Source: a virus
Direction: 5' to 3' (one strand)
IMG/VR virus record: IMGVR_UViG_3300045996_001284
Coordinates: 1-57,928 of that record
Length of the DNA: 57,928 nucleotides
Part shown: in pieces, positions 1 through 6,945 of the stretch
Numbering within the stretch: position 1 is the first letter of the stretch
Layout: each line of letters begins with the position of its first letter
The notes under the pieces: model-generated
What the model was told of the DNA's origin: nothing
Database searches by the model: none
The model's input: the letters and a program-made list of their open reading frames with translations, nothing else
Program-made: the position numbers and the translations under genes

Positions 1-94
1 TGCCGGCAACCAGCAGCCCATTGAAGCCGGCCAAGCAGACGCCGTGAGCCGCAGTCGCTAGCCCAGCGATGGTGGACAAAGTTTCACTTAGCAT
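1..94 (-). CDS. Partial small hydrophobic ORF at the left edge
   Basis: An open frame starts at an ATG and runs off the left edge after 31 residues rich in Ala, Gly and Leu, without charged clusters. It could be a membrane peptide. If the two window ends were joined as a circle it would stop three codons further on. No convincing ribosome binding site is seen, so it may be chance. Confidence 0.22.
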   Translation of the reverse strand, partial: MLSETLSTIAGLATAAHGVCLAGFNGLLVAG

Positions 95-178
95 AGTGAT
101 ATTCCGCACGGGCGTTTGCCCGAGACGAGCTTAGAAGCTGAGCGGCCATCGCATCCCTCAACACAGGGGTGTGTGGTA

Positions 179-213
179 GGGCCGGGCGCGGAGGATCAGT
201 CCGCGTTCGGCCC
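179..213 (-). terminator. Stem-loop after the leftmost minus-strand genes
   Basis: Two 14-base arms (GGGCCG...CGCGGA against TCCGCG...CGGCCC, with two G-U type positions) flank a 7-base loop just past the stop of the 40-residue ORF. There is no T-tract, so this is a possible but not classical terminator. A second short hairpin, CGGGC-gttt-GCCCG, lies at 109-122. Confidence 0.35.
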
Positions 214-218
214 GCTGC

Positions 219-341
219 TTAATGATGGACGCTTACACGACTTTCCCGCGTTAGGCTAATGACACCGTGGGTCGCGGCTTGATAGAGCGCGATCGAGAGG
301 ATAAGGCCGCCAGCGCAGAGGATGGCGATGTCTCGGGCCAT
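219..341 (-). CDS. Small membrane protein, 40 residues
   Basis: A 40-residue ORF starts a few bases after the stop of the lipoprotein gene, consistent with translational coupling. Residues 5-30 form one hydrophobic segment (ILCAGGLILSIALYQAATHG), followed by a short basic tail. Function is unknown. Its place at the end of the lysis-proximal block fits a small inner-membrane peptide. The start has no strong Shine-Dalgarno sequence, and the gene is inferred from hydrophobicity and spacing alone. Confidence 0.42.
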   Translation of the reverse strand: MARDIAILCAGGLILSIALYQAATHGVISLTRESRVSVHH

Positions 342-348
342 CGTGCGG

Positions 349-774
349 TCAGAGGCCAGGAGCGTGCGCCACGCCGTCGATCATTCTCGGCGCCTCGGCG
401 GAAACGCCTATCCGCGTGAAGGCCCTGCGACGAGCGCCGCTGTACGCCATCTCGTCAGGGTTCTCGGGCCTAGCGTCGGGGTCAACTTCCTGCGGTGCCG
501 CCGGAGCAGGAGTTGGCGGTCTCGCCACAGCTACCGTCCCGACCAGCCCGGCTAGGCGGTTGATGGCAGCGAAGGCTTCCGCAGTGGCGGCGGCGTTTGG
601 GTTCGACCCGTAGGTAAACCCCAGACCATCCGGCCCCTCAAAGGTGGCGCTCGTGTCGGTCAGGAACCGCTGGAACGAGACCTTGCACGCTCCCTGGCGC
701 AGGTCAGCGCAGTCGAGCTGGCCGGCAGCACAGCCGCCGAGAGCGAGCAGGAGGAGAGGGGCGAGGCGGATCAT
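349..774 (-). CDS. Putative lipoprotein
   Basis: A 141-residue protein. The chosen ATG places a short hydrophobic stretch directly before a lipobox (Leu-Gly-Gly-Cys, Cys15), so it is probably exported and lipidated. The longer upstream frame lacks a signal and overlaps the preceding gene. The mature part has two further cysteines near the N terminus and a Pro/Ala/Glu-rich stretch around residues 75-105. It sits at the distal end of the lysis region, where outer spanin lipoproteins occur, but it is longer than a typical Rz1, so a moron lipoprotein is equally possible. Confidence 0.6.
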   Translation of the reverse strand: MIRLAPLLLLALGGCAAGQLDCADLRQGACKVSFQRFLTDTSATFEGPDGLGFTYGSNPNAAATAEAFAAINRLAGLVGTVAVARPPTPAPAAPQEVDPDARPENPDEMAYSGARRRAFTRIGVSAEAPRMIDGVAHAPGL

Positions 775-781
775 GCTGACC

Positions 782-1009
782 TCATGAAGGTGGTGGCGGC
801 GCAGCTTGCACGCCAACTCGCCAGTTCCACAGATACCACCAGGCGCTCTCGACCTTCGTCGGCCCATGCGCCAAGAGCAGCCCCGCATAGGTGAGAGCGA
901 TGAGAAGCCACCACAGGACCAGTCGGCCAGGACGGACGGACCGGACGCCAGCCCACCACGATGCCCGCCGCTCCGCCGTCGGCCTGCCCAGCAGGGTTTC
1001 CCTGTTCAT
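782..1009 (-). CDS. Small membrane protein, 75 residues
   Basis: Starts with ATGA overlap at the stop of the upstream iron-permease-like gene, which fixes the start. It has a basic N-terminal region (residues 1-29), one strong transmembrane segment at about 31-48 (LVLWWLLIALTYAGLLLAHG) and a Trp-rich, then Pro-rich tail. No family is recognised. Context (holin-like and endolysin genes nearby, tight coupling) suggests an envelope function late in infection, perhaps as a spanin or antiholin partner; this is inference. Confidence 0.55.
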   Translation of the reverse strand: MNRETLLGRPTAERRASWWAGVRSVRPGRLVLWWLLIALTYAGLLLAHGPTKVESAWWYLWNWRVGVQAAPPPPS

Positions 1010-1284
1010 CGAGACCCGCTCTTCTCGATGCCGACGAAGAGGTCCCGAGCCTTGTCGTTCGCGCGGATCAGCTCGTCGAGCTTGGCCTGGATCGCCCGCT
1101 CCTGAGTGTTTTGCGAGCGCTGGATCAGGATCGCGACCAGCCATGTCAAAACCGAGATGAGCGCGATGAAGAAGTCGTAGGTGGCTGGAACAGACATGCC
1201 GATCGCGCACAGCACGACATTGGTGATGAAGAACCACGGGGCGCCGACCTGATCCGAACACCACTCCGCGAAACGGTCGAACAT
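1006..1284 (-). CDS. Low-affinity iron permease family-like membrane protein
   Basis: A 92-residue protein with two hydrophobic segments (about 15-31 and 37-53), followed by a cytoplasmic helix with the pattern IQ-RSQNTQERAIQAKLDELIRA and a closing ARDLFVGIE. That arrangement is characteristic of the small bacterial low-affinity iron permease family (PF04120), named by analogy with yeast Fet4. A transport role for such short members is not established. In a phage it may modify the host membrane. It overlaps both neighbours by ATGA-type or single-base junctions, so it belongs to the lysis-end operon. Confidence 0.6.
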   Translation of the reverse strand: MFDRFAEWCSDQVGAPWFFITNVVLCAIGMSVPATYDFFIALISVLTWLVAILIQRSQNTQERAIQAKLDELIRANDKARDLFVGIEKSGSR

Positions 1285-1472
1285 CAGAGCGGCTGCCCAT
1301 ACTCACACCGCCACCGCCTCAGCGTGGCACCCGGCGCGTGCTTCGCGATCCACGCCTGAGCTAGAGGCGTCGCCCCCATGGCGCAGGCATAGACCCCTCC
1401 CTCAATCGGCAGCTCCACGATCTGGCAGGCTGAGCCCGTGCAGATCACCATAGTGAGCCAGACGGAAATCAT
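1284..1472 (-). CDS. Small cysteine-containing protein, possibly exported
   Basis: A 62-residue protein whose ATG overlaps the stop of the preceding ORF (ATGA). The N terminus is hydrophobic (MISVWLTMVICTGSACQ) and could be a signal or anchor. The body holds four cysteines and ends with a W-I-A-K-H...LRRWRC pattern that resembles small proteins seen next to phage lysis genes. A GTG-started 93-residue version beginning at 1565 is possible. Function unknown. Confidence 0.5.
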   Translation of the reverse strand: MISVWLTMVICTGSACQIVELPIEGGVYACAMGATPLAQAWIAKHAPGATLRRWRCEYGQPL

Positions 1473-1579
1473 GCCCGCCGCCTGAACGGGAGGAGGGACG
1501 CGCTCTTTTTCGCGGGCGGGAACATCGCCTCCCAGTAGGCCAGCCAGCCTATCCAGCAGGCGCACCAGTGCCGGACCAT
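1469..1579 (-). CDS. Very small Trp/Cys-rich peptide ORF
   Basis: A 36-residue ORF with an N-terminal Trp- and Cys-rich hydrophobic part and a basic C terminus (PFRRRA). It is kept because its stop overlaps the ATG of the next gene. There is no clear ribosome binding site and no family. It could be only the upstream half of an alternative, longer start for the next gene. Confidence 0.3.
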   Translation of the reverse strand: MVRHWCACWIGWLAYWEAMFPPAKKSASLLPFRRRA

Positions 1580-1604
1580 GAAGCGGGGGATGTTCTCGGC
1601 CACG

Positions 1605-1805
1605 CTAGCCGACCCTAACCATGCCGCCGGAGAGCAGGCCGAGCGCGCCCAGAAGCCACAGCACAAAGAGGCAGACCACGAGCACGTACAGCACCGTGAC
1701 GACCGGCGCCGGCAGGCCGATGGTTGGGGCCAACGTGCGGAGCGCCCATAAGGCCAGCGCGAGGAGGAGGACAGCGACAATGATGCTCACGATGGGTAAA
1801 GTCAT
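1605..1805 (-). CDS. Holin-like small membrane protein
   Basis: A 66-residue protein made almost wholly of two transmembrane segments (about 4-24 and 34-61) joined by a short turn (RTLAPTIGLPAP). The ATG is chosen because the longer frame upstream reads through the opposite-strand gene. The two-helix topology, tiny size and position beside the endolysin gene suggest a holin, although similar two-helix proteins of unknown function exist in bacteria. No dual-start motif is evident. Confidence 0.5.
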   Translation of the reverse strand: MTLPIVSIIVAVLLLALALWALRTLAPTIGLPAPVVTVLYVLVVCLFVLWLLGALGLLSGGMVRVG

Positions 1806-1826
1806 AGCTGCCTCGCTAAGGAGAGT

Positions 1827-2066
1827 GTGTTGAACAAGCTGCCGCCGCTGAACCACATGGACGACGCCCTGCGCGACGCGGAAATCGTCCTCTTCCTGAA
1901 AACAGGCGAAACGGTGGCTGCCGAATGGGTCGAGCACTGGACCGCCTGGAGCCCGCAGGGTGGCCCCACCGACCGAGAGATGGGTATGGGCTACCAGTAC
2001 GACCGTCGCATCAAGCCCGACCAAGTGCTGGGCTGGTGGCCTATGCCGGAAGTTTCCCTAGCCTGA
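1827..2066 (+). CDS. Plus-strand small protein, DUF551-like ending
   Basis: A 79-residue protein lying alone on the plus strand inside the minus-strand lysis block. AAGGAG at 1818-1823 is best spaced for a TTG at 1830; GTG at 1827 and ATG at 1857 are alternatives. The middle reads like a small acidic domain (FLKTGETVAAEWVEHW) and the end (VLGWWPMPEVS) recalls the tryptophan-proline ending of DUF551-type phage proteins. Its 3' end overlaps the endolysin 3' end by 26 bases, tail to tail. Confidence 0.5.
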   Translation: MLNKLPPLNHMDDALRDAEIVLFLKTGETVAAEWVEHWTAWSPQGGPTDREMGMGYQYDRRIKPDQVLGWWPMPEVSLA

Positions 2067-2517
2067 GCATCTCCGCGTTCCTGACCGCGCGGGCCGGTGC
2101 CTGCTTGGCGTAGAGGCTGTCGAGCAGTTCCTCGGCGGCGGCGTCCCATGCCGAACATGCGAGAGCATCCCGCATGCGGACGAAGCCCCCCAGGCCAGTG
2201 GGACCAAGATTGTGAGCTAGATCGAGAATGACGACACGTCTAATGTCGTTCAGTTCCTGCCAGAGGGACTCGCCAAGATAGACTCTTGCAGCCTCTTCCG
2301 CGCCAGCAAGGTCATTGAGGAATAGGTAGTCTGCCTCGACCTTGGAGATGCCCTTCACATCTAACGCACGACCATACCCGACGGTCACATGGCCTTTGAT
2401 CTTGGAGCCGGAGACCACTGGCTTGCCGGTCCCGCAGTCATAACAAAAAAGTCTAAGCCCTTCATTTTCACGAATGAGCTTGGTCGCAAGAGCGATGAGG
2501 CTGCTCAAGTTCGTCAT
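2041..2517 (-). CDS. Endolysin, T4-type lysozyme (GH24)
   Basis: A 158-residue muramidase-like protein that should cleave the N-acetylmuramic acid/N-acetylglucosamine bond of peptidoglycan at the end of infection. The catalytic signature is near the N terminus: Glu19 in ENEGLRLFCYD, Asp27, then GHVTVGYGR with Thr45 and the G-Y-G turn. The rest follows the helical lobe of phage lysozymes (DLAHNLGPTGLGGF). There is no signal peptide or anchor, so export would depend on a holin. The first 50 bases of the gene overlap the end of the HNH nuclease gene upstream. Confidence 0.88.
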   Translation of the reverse strand: MTNLSSLIALATKLIRENEGLRLFCYDCGTGKPVVSGSKIKGHVTVGYGRALDVKGISKVEADYLFLNDLAGAEEAARVYLGESLWQELNDIRRVVILDLAHNLGPTGLGGFVRMRDALACSAWDAAAEELLDSLYAKQAPARAVRNAEMLRLGKLPA

Positions 2518-3097
2518 CCCTCAGATGTCTCCAGGCCAAGCCCCGTCTGATCGCGCTAACGTGCGAGAGGGACAACCCAAAGCGCCTAGCAGCAGCGCTG
2601 TGCGAGCCCTGGAAAGATCGTATCTCTCGGATCGTTGGTTCGGTTAGCTTGGCGCAACCGTGGCTCTCACCGTGGCTGTGCCGGCCCTTCCGGATTTTGT
2701 CGTCCATATTGTCTTTGGGAGTTCCAACGAAGAGATGCTCCGGCTTACAGCAAGATGGATTATCGCAGTGATGGCAGACTAGGAGGTCATCCGAAACTGG
2801 CCCGTACCGGTGCTGGTAAAACAGCCGATGCGTCTGCCAAATCTTCGCTGACCCACGCGGTCCTATCGAAATATGGCCGTAGCCCCTAACGCAAGCCCCC
2901 TGCCACTCCCAGCAACCAGTCACTCTATTTAGACGAAGTTGACGGAGTATCTTTCGATGTAACGGCGCGCTCCGAGATGCAGCCGATATGCTCGTACTGC
3001 CATGGCGCCATCGCCTCTTGTAGTGCGTGCCGCAGAGTCCCGTTGATTTCACGGACTTGCCGCACCCCTCAACCGAGCATAGGCTGCTCTCGGCCAT
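2468..3097 (-). CDS. HNH endonuclease with N-terminal zinc finger
   Basis: A 209-residue protein. Residues 7-25 hold a C-x4-C-x8-C-x2-H finger. Residues 62-140 are an HNH homing-type nuclease core: CWEWQG...GYGHI...HRLFYQHRYG, then LLVCHHCDNPSCCKPEHLFVGTPKDNMDDKIRKGR. The C-terminal part (LTEPTIREIRSF...AAARRFGLSLSHVSAIRRGLAWRH) is a small helix-turn-helix for DNA recognition. It overlaps the endolysin start by 50 bases, which suggests insertion of a mobile nuclease at the lysis gene. It probably nicks phage DNA at a related site. Confidence 0.85.
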   Translation of the reverse strand: MAESSLCSVEGCGKSVKSTGLCGTHYKRRWRHGSTSISAASRSAPLHRKILRQLRLNRVTGCWEWQGACVRGYGHISIGPRGSAKIWQTHRLFYQHRYGPVSDDLLVCHHCDNPSCCKPEHLFVGTPKDNMDDKIRKGRHSHGESHGCAKLTEPTIREIRSFQGSHSAAARRFGLSLSHVSAIRRGLAWRHLRDDELEQPHRSCDQAHS

Positions 3098-3124
3098 CTC
3101 GCTGTCTCCTCAGCGGTGTGGTCA

Positions 3125-3158
3125 GGGCTGGGCCGAGGTCGCCACCTCGTCTCAGCCC
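3125..3158 (-). other. Stem-loop between PLA2-like gene and HNH gene
   Basis: Nested arms GGGCTG/CAGCCC and GAGGT/ACCTC form a two-part stem in the 71-base gap. It may end transcription of the cassette upstream or separate the mobile HNH gene from it. No T-tract follows on the minus strand. Confidence 0.35.
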
Positions 3159-3168
3159 GCTTAGTCTA

Positions 3169-3555
3169 TCACTTCCGCAACCCGCCGAACAACCGCACTG
3201 CCGCCCAGTAGACCGAGCCAACCGCCGGCCATAGCGGCTTCAGCCAGGCATCCTCTACCTCGGCCACCGAGCAGATGCATTCGCGCAGGTCGTCGTCCGC
3301 CTTCTTCCGCTCGGCCTCGGTTTCCATGAAATGATAATCCATATCGTGGACCCGGCAGCAAGGCCGGACGATCTCCGGCGCCATGGTGCAGCCGTCCCAG
3401 TCGTCCACCTTGTACGGCTTGATCCACGGCTTGGCTGCGTGCCGTCGGTTGGCTTCGTCCTGAGCCCACGCCCGGAATGCCGCCTCATAAGAGGCGCTCG
3501 ACGCAGCATCCCGCATCGCCTTGCGGAAGGCGCGGAAGCGCTGGATGGCGGTCAT
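3169..3555 (-). CDS. Phospholipase A2-like protein
   Basis: A 128-residue protein whose ATG overlaps the stop of the caspase-like gene (ATGA). Residues 54-76 read DGCTMAPEIVRPCCRVHDMDYHF. This matches the calcium loop plus CC-x2-HD helix of phospholipase A2 folds, with His70-Asp71 as the expected catalytic pair. RKKADDDLREC at 83-93 matches the following active-site helix. Such domains occur in parvovirus capsids and some phages. A plausible role is hydrolysis of host membrane phospholipid, from the virion or at lysis. The basic N-terminal helix has no signal peptide. Confidence 0.7.
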   Translation of the reverse strand: MTAIQRFRAFRKAMRDAASSASYEAAFRAWAQDEANRRHAAKPWIKPYKVDDWDGCTMAPEIVRPCCRVHDMDYHFMETEAERKKADDDLRECICSVAEVEDAWLKPLWPAVGSVYWAAVRLFGGLRK

Positions 3556-4280
3556 GGGGTGAAGGGCTTCTCGCGAAGCCACGCCTCATCAATGGGGCCG
3601 AGCAGGTCGAGGTAGGGCTGCTGCTTCTTGGGCATATGGCGCTTCATGGTCCGATGAAACTGCCGCCAGTTGCCCTGAAACCTGCCCTCGTTCCACGTCC
3701 GTACGAGGGTGACGGTCATCAGGCCACCGGCACGGGTGTCCGCCGATGTAGCAGTATCCTCGCAACCACTCAGGGTGATGACGTTCGCCTGGATGGCCTT
3801 ACCGCGGTCCCGGTCCATGTGACGCAGCGCGTTCTGCACTGCCGTGCGGTCGCGACCCATCGTGGCACTGTGACAAGCATCGCACGTGAAGATCACCCGG
3901 ACGCCGGGCCTGAAACCGGCAAAACACTGGTTGATCTCGTCGTCGAGAAAGGTCGATCCCCATAGGCAGATAGCCTCGTCCAGCCCGTCCGGCTCGGGGT
4001 CGGAGCCGACTGCCGGGAGCTGGACACCATGCCCACTGAAACAGAGCATAAACGTGTCGCCGGACTGCATCCTGGCCGCCTGCTCTTCCAGCACGACCTT
4101 CAGCGCAGCGCCCGTCGCCTCTGCATCGCGGAAGGATTGCAGCACCTCGAAACCGGCGTCGCCCGCCAGCTTCATCATCAGGTCGCTGTCCTTCCAACAG
4201 CCGGACAGGCGACCATCCCAGCCATCATAGGCGACGGGATCGAGGGAGTTGAGGGCGAAGCTCGCCATGCGTGCGGTCAT
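3552..4280 (-). CDS. Caspase/metacaspase-like cysteine peptidase
   Basis: A 242-residue protein of the C14 caspase fold. FALNSLDPVAYDGWDGRLSGCWKD is the first strand plus the GCxxDA-like helix. LCFSGHGVQ holds the catalytic His84, and VIFTCDACHSATM the catalytic Cys136 in the DxCHS motif. AICLWG and LSGCEDTATSAD match later core strands of bacterial orthocaspases. Length fits a bare p20-like domain without extra modules. Start and stop both overlap neighbours by ATGA, so it is made together with the zinc protease and the PLA2-like protein. Substrate unknown. A host-targeting role or virion processing are both possible. Confidence 0.8.
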   Translation of the reverse strand: MTARMASFALNSLDPVAYDGWDGRLSGCWKDSDLMMKLAGDAGFEVLQSFRDAEATGAALKVVLEEQAARMQSGDTFMLCFSGHGVQLPAVGSDPEPDGLDEAICLWGSTFLDDEINQCFAGFRPGVRVIFTCDACHSATMGRDRTAVQNALRHMDRDRGKAIQANVITLSGCEDTATSADTRAGGLMTVTLVRTWNEGRFQGNWRQFHRTMKRHMPKKQQPYLDLLGPIDEAWLREKPFTP

Positions 4281-4828
4281 CGGTCGTCCCGTCGATATGC
4301 GGCCCTGAGTTCTGAGACATCGTAAGGCAACATCCGATCCGGATACTCTTCCCGGTCTGGCCAGTCGGTCGCCATGACGCTGATGTCGATGGAGTTCGCG
4401 GCATCCTCGGCGTGCAAGAGGCCCATCGCGTGGCCGACTTCGTGGAGGCCGTGGCAATAGACCCGTGTTCCGGGCGACCAATCCATATCCGCAAGCTTCG
4501 GATGGTGGAACACAGCCCCGCTCCGGTGCTGCCGCTTACCCGGTGAAAAACCGTACCCCCATCGCGCCACCACGCCCGACATGGCCACCCTGATCTGCGC
4601 GTCCTCCGGCTCGACCTCCTCGAACCGCAGCCCGATCTGGTCGCCTATGGTGGCGAGGATGAGCCGGTGCGCGTCCGCCACCCGCGCGGGCGCCGGCTCC
4701 CAGGAGTAGGTGAAGGGGCGGTCGTAGCCGTCGGCCCGCAGGTCGCCGCGCCACTCGAAGTCATCGGCTGGGAAGCCGAAGCGGATGACGCGACCGGGCC
4801 AGCGGCTGCCCGAGAAGAACTGACCCAT
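4277..4828 (-). CDS. Matrixin-like zinc metalloprotease
   Basis: A 183-residue metzincin. Residues 129-139 read HEVGHAMGLLH, the HExxHxxGxxH zinc site with Glu130 as general base, followed by SVMATDW with Met152 as the Met-turn. The N-terminal half has the matrixin strand order (GRVIRFGF..., FTYSW...). This start is preceded by a purine-rich AGGATC at good spacing; the longer frame upstream is not protein-like. No signal peptide is seen, so it acts inside the cell or from the virion. It is the first gene of the coupled trio with the caspase-like and PLA2-like genes. Confidence 0.78.
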   Translation of the reverse strand: MGQFFSGSRWPGRVIRFGFPADDFEWRGDLRADGYDRPFTYSWEPAPARVADAHRLILATIGDQIGLRFEEVEPEDAQIRVAMSGVVARWGYGFSPGKRQHRSGAVFHHPKLADMDWSPGTRVYCHGLHEVGHAMGLLHAEDAANSIDISVMATDWPDREEYPDRMLPYDVSELRAAYRRDDR

Positions 4829-4982
4829 TGCGATCCTGCGGCTGGTGGTGGATAGAGAGGGCAGCGCGCTCGCTGTGTGGTAGCACCACATCCGGACAAG
4901 AGCGCTTCGCCAAGATCGGGTAGCCGGAAGCTGAGATGTCTCCGGTCCGCGACGGTTGCCGGTATAGGCCCGGCCGAGCGCG

Positions 4983-6182
4983 CTACTCTCCCCGCAGTGC
5001 GATGCCACCAGCCTTCGCCGCGCCCTCGTAGCACTCCGCGAACCACAGGCCCGTCTCCATCTCCCGACCGCGGTCATCGACCGACGCCCTAGCCCACGAC
5101 TCCTCGGTCTTGGCGCGGATGCGCTGAAGCTGAGCCTTCACAGCCTGCTGCATCCGGAAGGCGCTGAGGTCAGGGCGCGGCACCGGCTGGTCGCGGCGCA
5201 GGCGGACCGCCTGGATGACCTTTACGTCCTCATCGCTCATGCCAGGGTCAACGATGCAGTCGGTCGCCGGAAACTTCTTCTGCTTGTCGTTGAAGGCGAA
5301 CCCAACCGTCACCGACTTAACGCGCGCGACGCTCACCTGATACGAACACTGCATATTGTGTCCGCCCTGAGGCTCATGCACCGCACCGTCCGTGCCGCCT
5401 GACCCTGGCTCCCAGCTCCCGAGCTTTCCGAACAAATTGCCGGAATACAGTATAACCCGACAGTCAGGGCAATCGCTGATGAGGTGAGGACCGCAGCGAG
5501 TGGTGACGTTCCAGCACTCAGGGCAGTTATAGACGAGGCTGCCGACACCGTGCCGTATGCGGACGGTGAACTTTCCGGTGCAGCCGATGATCGCGACGTG
5601 CGACGACTTGATCTCGAAGTCGTCGCTCAGCGTGTTGTTGCGAAAGTCCACGCCAGAGAACAGCAGTCCATAGTCGTCGTCGCTGGTCTGCCAGTTCTCG
5701 CCGGGGTAAAAGGCCATGGTGCCGTGCTCGCCGCCGCCACCACCTGTCGGCTTGCGCAGCTCGCTGACCTCACAGTCGTAGAAGATTGCCCCGTCGCCCT
5801 GCGGTCCCTTGAGAACGCAGCGCTCGGCGTCCGTGAACTTGGTCCGCCGGATGAGGACGTTCTTTTTTCCCCGCAGGCTCATGAACGGGTTGCCATTACC
5901 GCCAGTGCCGCCGCGGAAGACCTGATCCTCGATAACGTTGTTCCAGTCCGGCGGCGGTGGAAGCGGGTCAGGATGCGGGCCGGGAATGACCGGAGGTGGT
6001 GACGGGTCGGTATCAGAGGGCGGGACCGTGGCGACCTTTTTCACGGTCAGGTTGACCCGAACGTCGTACCTTCCCGGCTTCGCCGGGGCCTGCCCGGCTG
6101 GGATAGGCTCTCCAGGCTTGCACTTTCCAGCGCGGTTGATGCGCTTGACCGCGGCACGGTCCGTCGCCCTCTCGGCCGACAT
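4983..6182 (-). CDS. Right-handed beta-helix protein (spike-like)
   Basis: A 399-residue protein. The N-terminal 75 residues are basic, then Pro-rich (PPSDTDPSPPPVIPGPHPDPLPPPP), which looks like a linker. Residues 80-290 carry short repeating strands (NVLIRRTKFTD, AIFYDCEVSEL, LLFSGVDFRNNTL, HVAIIGCTGKF) typical of a pectate-lyase-type parallel beta-helix. Four CxxC-type cysteines in 220-255 may bind a metal. A strong AAAGGAG precedes the ATG. It may be a tail-associated depolymerase or adhesin; catalytic residues are not assignable. It is transcribed away from the exported gene on its right. Confidence 0.65.
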   Translation of the reverse strand: MSAERATDRAAVKRINRAGKCKPGEPIPAGQAPAKPGRYDVRVNLTVKKVATVPPSDTDPSPPPVIPGPHPDPLPPPPDWNNVIEDQVFRGGTGGNGNPFMSLRGKKNVLIRRTKFTDAERCVLKGPQGDGAIFYDCEVSELRKPTGGGGGEHGTMAFYPGENWQTSDDDYGLLFSGVDFRNNTLSDDFEIKSSHVAIIGCTGKFTVRIRHGVGSLVYNCPECWNVTTRCGPHLISDCPDCRVILYSGNLFGKLGSWEPGSGGTDGAVHEPQGGHNMQCSYQVSVARVKSVTVGFAFNDKQKKFPATDCIVDPGMSDEDVKVIQAVRLRRDQPVPRPDLSAFRMQQAVKAQLQRIRAKTEESWARASVDDRGREMETGLWFAECYEGAAKAGGIALRGE

Positions 6183-6276
6183 GACGTTCTCCTTTAATGA
6201 GTGGTTAGTGCGATTGGTCACTGCCGGACGCACCGACCGGCCCTACGTTCCCCTGCCTCAGAAGGAGGGGAATGCG

Positions 6277-6945
6277 ATGCGAATGATTGCTCTTGCCGCC
6301 ATGCTCGCGGCCATGCCGACGTTTGCAGAGGCAGCCAAGCTCTCGCTCGGGCAAGGCATAAACGACGACCTGCCCACAGTGGGTGCCATGGACCGGCACA
6401 CGGTCTACCTGCGCAAGGGGAGTGACTACGCCATCGAGTACCTGGCCGGCGACAGTGCCAAGACGGTCTGGACCATGCGCTCGCCGTCAGGCTCTGTGCT
6501 GAAAAGCTGGGAGGCCAGCAGCGCCAAGAGCTACGGGTTCGAGTTCCGCGCAGCGGTCACCGGCACCTATCGCATCGAGGGGCGAGCGGTGGAAGCGGGC
6601 ACGTCCTACCTGTTGCGCGCCGCCAAGGACTGCCGAAACAAGCTGCCGACCGGATGTTTCCTCAACGTCGGCGCCACCCAGAGCCGGCGAGCCGATTATG
6701 GCCATGACCTCGACTATATACGTCTAGCCGGGCTCACGGCAGGGAAGCTCTACACGGTGACCATGGCGACCGACGGTGGAGCGGCGACCCCCACTTTTCA
6801 GCTCGTTGACGCGCGGGGCACCGTGTTCTCTGAGGGCGATAACGCCACGTTCCGGCTGTACACGACGGTGCTGTTTCTGCGCTTCCGGCAGGACAACGAC
6901 CGCGGCGGCGGACCCTACAAGGTGACTTTGAAAAGTCAGCCTTGA
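6277..6945 (+). CDS. Exported two-domain PPC-like protein (plus-strand cargo gene)
   Basis: A 222-residue protein with a clear signal peptide (MRMIALAAMLAAMPTFAEAA, cut near residue 20). Two beta-sandwich repeats follow (about 28-120 and 130-222), each with the pattern D-x-Y-x-[IVL]-L-x-G-x-x-Y-x-[VI] and a closing G-x-Y strand, as in bacterial pre-peptidase C-terminal (PPC) domains. AAGGAGG lies 8 bases before the ATG. It is alone on the plus strand between fibre genes, with its own divergent upstream region, so it may be expressed in the host independently of the late operon and reach the periplasm. Confidence 0.68.
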   Translation: MRMIALAAMLAAMPTFAEAAKLSLGQGINDDLPTVGAMDRHTVYLRKGSDYAIEYLAGDSAKTVWTMRSPSGSVLKSWEASSAKSYGFEFRAAVTGTYRIEGRAVEAGTSYLLRAAKDCRNKLPTGCFLNVGATQSRRADYGHDLDYIRLAGLTAGKLYTVTMATDGGAATPTFQLVDARGTVFSEGDNATFRLYTTVLFLRFRQDNDRGGGPYKVTLKSQP

